From Trichoplax adhaerens (lineage: Eukaryota > Placozoa > Uniplacotomia > Trichoplacea > Trichoplacidae), in contig NW_002060945.1 in assembly GCF_000150275.1 (NCBI RefSeq), positions 631,872 to 695,871 on the forward strand: DNA of 64,000 nucleotides. The letters run 5' to 3'. The notes under the pieces are model-generated. The model searched no databases and was not told the DNA's origin. It was given only the letters and a program-made list of their open reading frames with translations. Of this stretch, positions 51,646 to 63,825 are shown one piece after another (the stretch's first letter is position 1; the number at the start of each line of letters is the position of its first letter). Both the position numbers and the translations under genes were made by a program.

Positions 51646-53942
51646 ATGTGGCTTTCTTATTGTAAACAAGCGATCCATCGTCCACAAGTGTGCTACCTCC
51701 TTGCCATTAGGAGATCACTTGTACAGCAATCTACAACAGGAGATTCTTCAATCTACATAAATCGCGAAATTATAGGATGTAATTCAGTCAGCGAGCTATT
51801 GGGTGTTACCAAGGCTCATTTGCCAGGTTTCGACAATATCAATATTATTACAGCTTTTGATCGAGTATCAAGATTGAGCCTTTATTATGAACGGAAGAAG
51901 TTATGTAACGATCGAATTTTTGCACGATTATGTCAGGCTGTAACGGTAAGGAGTGAAACGATGACTGGTCTCAATTACGCTCATCTAGCTTGGAGCTTAG
52001 CTAAAGGGAGATTTAAATGTCAAAACTGGCAATACTTAGATATGTTGCAAGCTGTAAGAACCGGATTAGAATCAAATATTGAAATGTTACCTATTCAAAA
52101 ACTAGCATTGGTCAGTTGGTCTGTAGCGAATTATCCAAAGCTAAAAAGCGATGTCATTGTAGACAAGTTAATCAAGACAATTACTCTCAGAAGTCACAAG
52201 CTTGCAACTGGACACGATATCAATCAGTTGTATCACGCTTTTGCGAAACTAGGATATCAAGATAGCAAATTTTATGATCTAATTGATACACAAGCTGAGG
52301 AAAATTTAGCCTTATTTAAAATTCAAGAAGCTGCTGGCCTCTACCATTCATTAAGTATATTAGGTCGAGAAAATACAAGGCTATGGTCAAAGTTAACCCT
52401 CTACATTAAATTTCATGCTAATAAGCTTGATGGAAAAGGAATTGCCAATGTGACTTGGTCGTTAGCCAATATTGGTAACAAGGATGATGCTTTTCTTCAA
52501 ATTTTAGGTAACGCTGCTATGGAAAGGATAAAATTCATGAATCCTGATTCTTTAGCAATATTTGCTTGGTCTTTGGTTTCCTTAGACTATTTCGATGACA
52601 AATTATTCGATGTTATTGCTGATGAATCTTTAGTCCAAATGCGCAAGTTTTCTGCACAAAATCTATCCAACCTATTATTAGCTTTTGCTAAATCTAATTA
52701 TATGATTCCAAAACTATTTCATGATGTTGCTGAAAGTACTATAAAAAAATTACATAATATGGAACCACAAGCAATGGCAAATATTGCGTTATCATATGCT
52801 AAAGTCAGTTATTATGAGCCAAATTTAGTTAAAGCTTTCACTGATAAAATAATTTTTAGTAGGTTGAAGGACTGGCACCTTCGTGATTTAGCAGATCTTA
52901 TGTACTTTTTCGCAAAAATGAATAGTTGCGATTCGAAATTATTGGAAAAATTCAATAAAGTGAACGTAACTGATTGGCTAAAAGGATCACCACCTGCAAG
53001 ATTTACCTCCCATGAACTCATCATTAGGATTGTATGGTCGTTGATAGTACTTAACAGACAACCTAGAAATATTGTTGCTGCAGTAATGAATCCGCAATTT
53101 CTAAAAGAAGCTACAACAGGTACAGTAATACATTTTCTTGAATAGAGTTGCTTTAACAATGGGTAATAAGAGCATTTGTGCTGGTGTAAATAATCGTATC
53201 TTTGTCTTGTTGCTATAGCATGTGGTGGTGCTTTACCAAATGAAACACAATGCCAACTACATCAAATTGCATTATCGATTGGCTCCATTGATGAATATGG
53301 TAGTCAAGACCCGCAGTTATTACGTAATTATTTAAATAAATATCGTAAAACCTTTAATACCACCTCGCAATCATCCTTAACTAGCTCATATTCATTTCAT
53401 GTGGATGTGACTGCAGCTCTAGAAAGTATAGTATCGCCTGAATACTTAGAAAGTGAATTCATTACACCTTATGGATATAGTACAGATTTATACTTTGAAA
53501 CTGACTTATCTGGAAAACCCATCCCTATAGAAAAAGCACAAACAACTACTGAGTTATATACACCATTAGCTAAAAACAATCGACTGCGTTATATTGTTGA
53601 AGTTGATGGGAAAACTCACTTTCTACGCAAATATCAGCTTTATACTGGTCCATCTATATTAAAGAAGAACCATCTCAAAAAATTTGGATATAACGTAATA
53701 CAGGTATGATCCAATAGGGCCTGTCTAATGTAAATTTTACATTATATCACGGTAGTTAAACAACTATCAACAGTAGTGTTACACTCCCGTATAACTTTGA
53801 TCAATGTGTACATAATGCTAGCTACTTTGTTAATTTTTAGATTCCGCATTTCGAATGGAGGATTATTGATTCTTTTAGCGATAAGGTGGAATATCTGAGA
53901 CGAAAAATATCCCATTATGATTCAGGCGACAGTGTAAATTAG
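51646..53942 (+). CDS. FASTK-like RAP-domain mitochondrial RNA-binding protein
   Basis: Exons (plus): 51646-53119, 53219-53703, 53841-53942, giving 686 aa. The N-terminus is basic and Ser/Arg-rich without acidic residues, as in a mitochondrial presequence. Residues about 100-470 consist of repeated helical units of roughly 35-40 aa marked by LAWSLAK, VSWSVAN, LYHAFAK, VTWSLAN, FAWSLVS, LLLAFAK and ALSYAK. The C-terminus (about 614-670) is a RAP domain: IVEVDGKTHF, a Gly-Pro turn, LKKNHLKKFGYNV and PHFEW. Such proteins bind and process mitochondrial or plastid RNA. Animal FASTKD proteins are the nearest relatives by location, but the strongly regular repeats also recall the RAP proteins of algae and protists, so I give no gene symbol. 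The long open frame extends past 53119 only by intron read-through; the true donor is there. Confidence 0.88.
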
Positions 53943-54304
53943 ATTAATTGTGCTAATATTTTCTTTATTTAATTAAAAATTACCTATGAGTGCGTTTAAA
54001 TAGAAACACCAGAAACGATTGCAGTTGTCAAATTAAAGCATTTTTATCAATGAAAATAATCCAGAATTATATCCCTTGGCGTCAGTGATCAACATAAATT
54101 TCTCGTAAATTTTTTAATATGAATGTAGCGAAAACTTGAATTTTGACGAAGGCAATAAATACAGGATAACATAAAACAATATTTTAGTTATAAACTTGGA
54201 AGAGTATTAATATTATCTACAAGACTGTATCGTCTAATACAGTTCCATTACTTCTATGTTTATTTTTATGTCATAGTAACTAAAATAAACTGAGATTTGA
54301 GTAA
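53943..54304. other. Convergent spacer between RAP gene and TTC19
   Basis: Both genes end into these 362 bp. Nothing beyond likely 3' UTR sequence is visible. Confidence 0.6.
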
Positions 54305-57153
54305 TCAGTTGCGCAGCTGTTCCTCATTTAGTTCACCATTGATAGCCATTTCAAGGCTTTTCATATTTTTACTCAGTTCTTCGTCTGGGGCAAGTTCCTT
54401 TAACTCTTTAATTTGCCCTAAACACTTTGCAGCTTCCGTAACATCACCTAGACAAATTTCGTTTACGATTAGTGAATTAAATAAATTACACTATCAAGAG
54501 ACGCGTGATGCCATCCGTAATATTGCAAGGGTATACGTATAATTTTCTTTGTAAAGTAAGAAAGAGTAAATTGTTACTATACTGTAAATACGAAGTACAG
54601 TCTTCTACTAGTTACTGAAATATACCATTAATTTCCCCTCATATTAACAAACCTTTTATACAGTAGATAAAATAGATAATTATTCCGATTTTTTAATTAC
54701 CTTTCCTAAAATGAAGAAATCCATAATTTACAAGGTAAACAGCTACTTGACGATCGTCACCTTGAGATTTAGCATTTTTAATTGCTAGCTCAATGTAACC
54801 TTCAGCGGTATCGTATTCCCCACTTTCTAAATATACTAAACATAAGTGATTGCGAATAATTGCCACCTAAAGCATGATGAAAGAGTAATTACTTTTTGTA
54901 GCAAAAAATAGTACCATGAAGTTTTCTTTAAGCCCTTTGCGTTTAGCATATATTATAATTAATCAATCGATCGATTTAGTATTTATATTCTAAATACTCT
55001 ATAATTGTATTTCTCATTAGCATATTGCGATACGATTACATTAGAATCACCTGAGGACTATCTACTCCGACTGTTCTTTTCGCTGTAGTTAATGCTAATT
55101 CTAAGTACTCTTTAGCTTTTGCCAAATTTCTATGCTGATAATAAAACATTCCCAAAGATTCTTGCGCCATACCTAAGAGAGCATTACTAATAAATTATAG
55201 AATACATTAGTAAAGGATCGATCACTTTGCTAAAGATAAACACTATCTTAAATTACCTGTCAGGAGAATATTCTACACCTTTACAATTCTTTTCAGCTGT
55301 ACTAATACACCATTTATATCCAATCTCAGCTGCTTTACTCCTAAAAACGATTTAAAATGTACATATATAATATGGCAATGTATTAATTCTTGTCGTCTAA
55401 AATATAATTTAGTCTATTGCCTGGATACTTTCATAATTTATGTTAAATAGCTGTAGTCTACCCAATGCTAGTTTATACAATTACGCTCGCAGGATAAAAC
55501 TAACATTCCTTTGCTTTCATATATATTGGAGAGTTTCAATGATATTTCAATCATAGCATTATCATCCTGTAACATTATTTTAACAAATTATTTATACACG
55601 AAGAAATCATAAGCTAATAGCACAAATTCGATTATTAATTAGTTAAAGCTTCTATGCTATAACGAAAATGGTTATTATCAATACGAACTAAAACTACATT
55701 ATACTGTCGTTTATACACTATAAACTGTTCTTATTCTCATTTACGTGCCTGTGGAGTGCCCGATGCAATCATCATCTTCATAGTTCTCTTAAACATATCT
55801 TCAGCCTTAAAGAATAAACGAGGTATTGGATTCTTTCATATCGTGTAATATGTGTATTATACGTTCTCTATTATCATCCAATAGGGTAAAGTAGTTAAGT
55901 GTATGTTCTAAGACAGTAATAATACTAAAGAGGATACCTCTGTATATTTTTCCAGTATATAAGCCAGATTTGCAATCTTAAAACACATAAAAAACAAGGA
56001 TATTAAGATATAAATCATTTTACTCATGTTACTGATTTATCCACTAGGAAACATAAATCAGACTTTGTAAGAGGAAAACAATTACAAGTACGTAATTCGT
56101 TGTGCTTTTACTTGATCAGTTATAAAAGCTTGTTTATTCCTATCAGCCTCTTTACTTTGCGGACAAGATGATATTTCTAGTGCAGCATGGTAGAGCTTAT
56201 AACTTTTCAGATAGTTTCCTTCCTTAATCTCTTTCTGCAATTTAAAAAGTTATTTACTTCGACGGTAATCGGAGCCACTGTATAGTTTCGTATAGTACAG
56301 CTATTTAACGTAGGAAATACTATCACAATACCCTTATATAATCTATCCATTACAGTGGCGATGAACTATTAGTTTATTTTTGCATTTATTGTAATCGAAA
56401 TTAATAATGTTGACATCTCCATCAACAACTTGAAGAGTAATATACTAGCTATATAAAGCACGTCCATTTATCCATTCGTTACCTGAGCATCTAAAATTTT
56501 CTCTTTTAATGGTTTTGACATTAGCAATTTTTTATTATTTTCAATTTTCATCTTCTGATAAGCTAATGCAGCACCACCTAAATTATTGAATGTCATTTTT
56601 AGTTATTACTTTGTTGCATGTGGTACCTAAGTAATAATAAATTATTATTATTCTATCTAGATCAATCTTGCAATAATATTTAATTTCAATATCATAGGCA
56701 CTTATCTTCCTAATCAAAAATTAGCTTCTGATAATGCCGCACATTGTAGACTAGCATGCACAGTACTTATACATATTTCCCTATCGCATTCTATCTCTAT
56801 GTTAAAATGTGAATGTATACAATATACCATCCATGAACTTTACTACGGAATTGTCGTATATGAACACCAACCCCAATCAGTCAGCAATCAATCAAGCTTT
56901 TGGTACAAAATACATAAGATTGTCGAATCAATCTAATCATACAGATTATACCTGCAAGTACCAGCCCAGCTACAAGAGCCCAAATGCGTGATGAACCTCT
57001 CCGATCAGGATTTGTACTAGCATACCTTGGAATTGATCTAGTATAAGCATGCACATAGGTGTTGACTTTCTGTGGTAGAAAGCGACAAGATGTAGAATAA
57101 TTTCTAAGCAAAAATGAAGCACTTTTGGATGTAATCGCTTTCAGGAAGGACAT
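54305..57153 (-). CDS. TTC19: Mitochondrial tetratricopeptide protein TTC19
   Basis: Inner-membrane TPR protein that in mammals keeps respiratory complex III functional by clearing Rieske-protein fragments. Exons (minus): 57153-56952, 56577-56483, 56234-56112, 55976-55938, 55805-55749, 55566-55505, 55340-55257, 55186-55051, 54866-54701, 54447-54305, giving 368 aa (human 380). Residues 1-50 are a basic presequence; a membrane segment (about 58-75) follows, as in known TTC19. TPR helices then run through IANLAYILEKY, AEDMFKRTM, DNAMIEISLKL, NALLGMAQESLGMFYY and IRNHLCLVYLESGEY. One intron (after 55749) appears to use a GC donor, because only that site keeps frame and the family alignment. The donor after 56112 was chosen over a later one for the same reason. 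Confidence 0.88.
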
Positions 57154-59371
57154 ATTAACTGATTAGAATAGATACGGCTTATATGCAAGGCTATACATGG
57201 ATCCAATAGAGCAGTTATCCAGAAATCACTGTCCTTTCAAGCCTACAATATAGCAATGCCAACGTTTTTATTTTGGTTTTGTTAATTGATTCGGTAATAG
57301 TATCTCTCTATATATATACGATATTATTGACAATTTTCTGACATAGTATAGATACGCAGACGTGCGAAACTAATGCATACAAAATGCTATTGGATCGAAT
57401 CAACAATCGATGTCTGTATGGTATGTAGGTCTAGTCATTCGAGTTGTTACGGCCACTCAGTTCGATGATGCATTCATTGGCATACTAATTAACTACTTCG
57501 CCTGTACCACATTGTACAGTATACTATGCATTGCACGACTATGCAGCGTAGTAACTTAAAACATATGCGAGTCGAAGGCATGCTTGTCTTCTTGCTAGAA
57601 TGGCTGCTCATCAAAATACTAGTCCGTATGATAAATTCTGCATAATAACTTAATAATTTAGATCTTTAGAAGATTGTAGGCAAAGATCAAGGTATATTCA
57701 GATATATTTCTACCCATCTTCGACTGAATACTGCAGGATATTTTAGCACTTCAAGCCAAGTAGTGGTAATTATGGGTACCCAAACATGATCTCCGACAAT
57801 AAGACACTGATTGAGTCGAGAAAATGCGCTAATATCGACCTGTAAATAGCAATCTATTTTGTGGATATTTAACTCATTTTAGACTATACTAAGATGCTAT
57901 ACAAAGTAATCTCATTGGATTAGAGTTTACTCGTATAATGCAGTCAGTTGATACATACGACTTGCTAGGAATATACAGAAATTGCAGCTTTAATGTCAAT
58001 CGCATTATTATATTTAAGTGAGACATAAAATATATTTATAATTATTCTACTCAGCATCCATCATATAGCCTAACAGCCCTGTGTAGAAGTACTATTCTAC
58101 ACATCAAGGCTGATATGATTTTTATACCAAATTTAAATAAATACTATACTTATTAAACTTGAAGCGTATTTGGAATGCTAGCTGAACGTGATATAATTAA
58201 TTAGTGTTGAAACTTGAAAGGAAATTGACAATAATTTCCGATATCAATTAAATTTAGGTTCCGATTATAGCACACAAATAGAACCTAGAGTAAAGCAAAT
58301 TTGTTAGGTGAACATTTTATTATGTATCATATTCATATATTATAACTGGTTCAATTTTTAATAGCTTTTAGACTGCTGCAATCAAGTCGATTCAGCCAGA
58401 ATACTAGTATGACCTATGCATTAACTGCTGTAAATTAGCAATCATATAATTCATATAATTCAATGCTCCATGCAGTGCATATGTCTGTTACGATGCGTAA
58501 GCTCGTCCTAATTATTGAGTAATATTAAATATTGTTTGTGCGGATTGATGTTTTATTAATTATCACTTCTTCATATAATTTGCTTAATCTTTGATTAATA
58601 TGATAATGCACTGTTAGTGTTGTTGACAATTGATTTCATTAATTAATTATATGATTAAGATGTTAAATTGTCATCTCGTGTTTACTAGTTAAGCTCTTTA
58701 TTAATTTATTAATTTATTATCAGTTCTTAATAATAGAGGTTGCTAATTAATTATCTTATATGAAGTCTTTAATAACAATATTCAGAATAATTCCTATAAC
58801 CTTAAAAGGATAGTTTTACTTTATGTGCACCAGGAGTTTCTGACGAGACTATAAAAGGCTGGTGCCTGAAGATCCCTTTCTAGTTAGTTAGTCGGTTAGA
58901 TAGTCAACTAGTTTATCAATTGCTATTGAATTGTAAAGACTGTAATCTTGGGTGCCAAGATTTCTTCAGAAATAAATAGTAGTAAATCTCTGACTACCTC
59001 GTCTACACTATCAGTTACGCTATAATTATACTATAGTATTCGGTCGTAGGAACTGAATTATTTGGTGATATAGCTAATCTCGCCACTTTAAGTCAGTAAG
59101 TGGCGTTCTCAGCAAGGATTGGCGTGTGTAGACTACTTTGTCACTAGTGGTGTGTGACAATGTCATACATACACCAATAATTAAGTATCGTCTACATATT
59201 CAAGAGATAGTGCTTATATCAGGTACAAAGTGTGGCACACATACTAACTAAATATTTCCTCATATAGAAGGAATAGTCGATCGCAAGGGCAAAGCAAGCT
59301 ACAATTGTATGATTTTACAATAATTCCTGTTGTAAAGTCTTGTAAATAGGATATCTACTATAATAAATATT
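57154..59371. other. Spacer between TTC19 and the Roc-COR gene
   Basis: No exon was recognised in 2.2 kb. It contains an isolated TATA box plus poly(A)-signal module (58850-58976, listed separately) and a GTAC palindrome near 57514. Confidence 0.6.
58620..59010 (+). mobile_element. Possible solo LTR or orphan promoter module
   Basis: A strong TATA box, TATAAAAGG, lies at 58850 and a poly(A) signal AATAAA at 58971, 121 bp downstream and on the same strand, with no open frame between or after. This order and spacing are typical of an LTR with its U3-R-U5 parts. Boundaries are approximate: a TGTTGAC start near 58620 is possible, but I could not find a matching CA end with a target-site duplication, and there is no second copy in the window. 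Confidence 0.3.
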
Positions 59372-62300
59372 TTACTGCACATCACAATATCTTCTAGCTC
59401 GAATAGAAACGCTTCTTCTTAGTTTCTCAGCAGTCTTTACAGGAATAGAAGACAAACTTTCAGTCGGTCCTTCTGCAGACAGAAAATATAGTTTTATTAT
59501 TTTACAAATCTATAAGTTTGAATTTCACTCGTCTTGTATAAAATTAGAATACCTTTACTATTTAAATCTTTCTCCATACATAGATCTAAAATGATTAACA
59601 AAATGTGATATTAATCTTATAATCTTAATACATCCGAATAAGCCATGACAATGGCGCATTTAATGAATTATAAATTGGGATACCATCAACGATATAATAC
59701 GCAAAGTAATTGACCATCTAACCCTAAAACTTTAAAAGATAGTTAAGGATAAAATTTAAAAGGGTTCACAGATTGTAATGATCCTAGGAATCCAAAAAAT
59801 TTTCTTTCCACTATTTTTGGCTATCAATTTCACGTACACTAGATATATTACTACATTATACATATTCGTATTATGATTTTGAGCCGAATCAAAGTTTTGA
59901 TTCATAAGATTTGTTAAAGATATGTTGTTACTAATTTGTTAATGGGATCGTCACAATAAGTTTAACAGTAAAGTATTTCAAGAATGAATATATATATATT
60001 TTACTATGTATTTTCCATCTAGTATTAGTAATTCTAAATTGTGAAGAAACAGCTGCTGAGGTGAGGCTGTGAGTATATACTACGCAAATAGGATGATCAA
60101 CTACGCCAGCACTTATTGCAGGATATACCATAATATGTAGCCTTAAGAATTTCAGGGTGGACTACTATTTACAATGTGTTGCTGAATGCTCATCATAGCA
60201 TAATGTAGGTAGCTACTTTAAGCTACCGGAAGATTGCCCAAATACGATATACCATCTACATATAATTACAGTGAAACAAGCATACCTATTGATTTACCCA
60301 TCATCCATTCTTCCACGGATTTTGATTTAAAAACTTGGTTACACTGACATCGAATGACACATGGATTATTCTGGTAGCAGCGAGCAGTGCAAGTAGGCAA
60401 AAGACATTTAGGACATTTAACATAATATTGGCAGGAAGCTTTTTTAAATTTTGACATTCGCTTAGCAACAATCTCTGATAATTGCTCTCGTATCATATCG
60501 TGTGGACGTTTATCACTAATTGATAATTTAATATTATTTAAGACTAAATCTGCCAAATCTTTATCCTCAATGATTTGATAACAATATTGCAGACCAATAT
60601 AAGATCTTTCCTTCCTAACGATTATTTCATAATCTTCGTCTTGTAAGCTATACTGAGCACATTGATTAAATACTTTAATTTGAGGATTATTCCACTGATT
60701 TAAACAGGACACAAGTAAGCAATAAAAAATTGCGTCAGGAATGCAGTTCATATCATTTCGATCAAATCCGATATAAAGCCAATTCGATCGGTGATATCCA
60801 GTCAATTCTAATTCATTCGTGTTTGTTTGCAAAATATAAGGTACAAAAAATTGACGTTCTTCATTTTGATGATCTATTCTATTACTCTTAATCTGACAAG
60901 CAATATGATAATATGCCATCAAGCGTAAGATAATCTCTTTCTCGTTAGAACCTAAATGAAATCTTTTAATGGCATAATTTAAACATAATTCTGACATTTT
61001 ACCCGTTGTGCGTGCTACTTGATAATCATGTCGAATAGCAGCGCTGTGAAATTGATGCTCTTCTAACGCGCTTATGGTATAAAGTATATTCAATAACCAA
61101 TTAATATTTGTTACAATTATTCGATCATCGACTTTATGGTAGCAATATAATATCTTTCCAAAGTCATGTAAATACATCAACATATCATGTAAATCTTGGT
61201 CATCTTTATATAATCCATGATCTATTGCAAATTGCTGCATTTGTTGCATTGTCATAATATTACTAACTGGATTACTTATATTCTGTTTCATTCCATTCGG
61301 AAACATTGTATTATTCTCTTTATTTGTAAATGGTTTTGGCTGTAATAAAATAGTCATCATGTACCATCTTATAGGGATTAGGTCGTTCATGAATGGTAAA
61401 ATATCGGTTATTTTCCCAACAATGTGAAGTAAATTACGGCTACTTTGCAATCGCTGACTAACAGTAGCTTGGCTATTGTCGTTAGGGTTACAGTTAAAGA
61501 GGATACCGGATGAATAAATATGACAACGATAGAGGGGTGGTAAAGATGAAATTAATTGTTGCTCAACTTGTTTAAATCGTTGTTCTAATTGATATTGCTC
61601 TCTAGCAGAATCGATATATGATGCCACCAAGACAATCACAGGCCAAGAATATTCTTCGTCGATGCCATCGACCGTCATTTTAATCTGTTCGCGATTATCG
61701 CTACTACCAATGATCAAAGTTAGCCATTCATGCAATCCTTCTAAATCGGCTATATTAGCCGACTGATCATCTTGAGTATTACTTAGATCTGATGTTACGT
61801 TTAAGACAAGTATATAGATGCCACGACCTGGTATGAAAGGATAATGTAAGCAACGATACATGGTTTGGCCACAAAATTCCCATAAGCTACCATACCGATC
61901 ATGATTTACTTGAACGGTTGCCTCTAGTGCTTCAAGTATAGAGCGAAAATATTTGTTTACAGCTAACTTGCCTAAAGCTTGATATTGATTTGATATATGA
62001 GTAGATAATGTTGTTTCCTCACTACTACTATTAACTAGTAAAGTTGTGCTGTTGTGTGCAACATGCCGGGTTTCTATTTGATCTTCCTGTTGATGATCCA
62101 CTACCATTTGTATCACTTCTTTCTTTTCTCGATCTATCACTAAATATGGATCTTTAACTATCTCTGCCTTTTTTTCTGTACCAGACAAGTGTTTATTCTC
62201 ACCGTGATCATTAGTTATAGAAGAATTATTATTATTCTTAGCATCGACACCATTGCCATCATGAGCAGCAGGAAGGTTTTTAATCAACTCTCTTTTGACT

Positions 62301-63825
62301 GAATCTATTGATGTTGCTAACTTTTGATTAAGCACTTTTATAAAATCGCAAATCCAAGGGTTGGTACTGCTATCATCATGGATAAGATTAACTACTTCGT
62401 TATTAGTATTTATAATTTTTGTTGATTGTAGATTCTCGATTATTCCATTTTGAGTTAGAATCCTTATTACAGATGATTTACCGGCATTAGAAAGACCAAT
62501 AAACATAAGACGTACGAAATCATTGCGGCGTTTACTATCTATGACTATCTTGAACAAATTAGATAGGAAATTGTCCTCTGTCACACCTAAAACGGGACAA
62601 CAAACAAGAGAAAATCTTTTACATTTCACTTAGAAATACATTCTTTTATTTTACTTATTTCTCACTGATACTTTCTGATTTCATTCATACGCGTATAGAA
62701 ATTATCATTAAATTAGCTTTACATGTTTATTTATTGCAATGAAATTCAGAAGCTATTTACTACATGAATCATTATTTCATTACGTATTCTATTCAGCTGC
62801 CAGTCCAGCTAAGAGCACAAAAATACAAATCTTTAGTCTGTAAATACTGTAAATATACTGTATATTACGTCACTAACTTTATTATACTAACCTTCTTTTT
62901 TTCCATTTGCATGATTTTCGGTATCAACATTAACGCTTTGCTCTTGCATTTCTAAATATGTTAAACGACTAAATTAACTACTTTCAGCATCTAAATGATA
63001 CTTGAGGATCAGACAAGGTATTTGATACTCTTATTCATAATATTTCTAATATTGTAACTTGCCTTTTAGTTTGGCTATAATATTCTCTTCAATAAGAGCT
63101 TCCAATTGAGACGGGGTTGCTTTCATTTCTTCTTGATAATCAACAGACTTACTCTCATCTTAAACGAAGAATTTATAAAAATTTCGGAAATTTAACATTT
63201 AAATGATTACTCTTTGTCTAAATACGTACACACATAAAAATATTATTCAATCTATAATCATATCTATCGCACCACTTAAATCGTTATCTTCTCCCTCTGA
63301 TGATTCTATTATGGTCTTAAGAGTTGTTCTCAAGCTATCTTGAAAACAGTCGATACTGCCACCAATATCTTTATAGCAAAAAGATATCAACTCCGTGAAT
63401 TCTTAATTATATACAATCATTAAGCTAACAGTAAATGGCTCAGTAAGTTGTATACCGCGCCAATTCTGTATCGTGCCTTCATTTAAATCTTCAGTGAAGT
63501 CTAGAATTGTTCTTGCTCCAAACTGACATTGCCTGACGTTTTCATCGTCATCTATGATATCAAATAACCAAATAAAATAATATCACAGAGGAATTATAGC
63601 AAATAAAAATCGAATTTCTAATTCTTATCAGCTGACTATATCTTTGATTAGGGGTTACAGAGTAGCAAAAATAAACATATATACTTAAAATAACTGTAAA
63701 ATATTGATGTGAATGTTAAACTATAAGAATAGATGGCTGTAGTAAACTTATTCAAAGCTTACAATCTGATTTATATAACATTCCACCTGTTATGCTTAGA
63801 ACTTTTTCCTGGGCATCTTCAGGAT
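59372..63825 (-). CDS. Roc-COR (Roco-like) GTPase protein, 5' end outside window
   Basis: Large multidomain GTP-binding signalling protein. Exons (minus): 63825-63787, 63551-63456, 63368-63273, 63158-63063, 62951-62892, 62586-60286, 59585-59553, 59472-59372; about 939 residues are inside the window and all introns are phase 1. The big exon carries a P-loop GLSNAGKSS, then about 200 residues of Asn- and charge-rich insertion, then the switch-II-like LWEFCGQ, a hydrophobic IYILVLNV strand, and VIVLVASYID where a G4 motif would sit. A COR domain follows, with the typical NINWLLNILYTI stretch. Near the end a Cys-rich segment could bind zinc. The internal Met at 62629 is not the start: a strong acceptor at 62587 shows the exon begins there. 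One intron uses an AAG/GCAAGT donor. The exons at 63273 and 63787 are the least certain. Confidence 0.8.

Noticed and set aside
51646-53145. A 499-residue protein ending at 53145
   Set aside because: The last nine codons are intron read-through; the donor after 53119 joins in frame to the exon with the rest of the protein and its RAP domain.
55172-55186. Alternative TTC19 acceptor 14 nt further downstream, starting the exon at Met-Ala-Gln
   Set aside because: It would break the reading frame with the preceding exon; the acceptor before 55186 keeps frame and gives NALLG, as in the family.
60266-62629. A 787-residue single-exon gene starting at Met 62629
   Set aside because: A strong pyrimidine tract and TAG acceptor end at 62587, upstream exons join in phase 1, and a phase-1 donor at 60284-60285 truncates the 3' end. 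The first 14 residues of that frame are intron.
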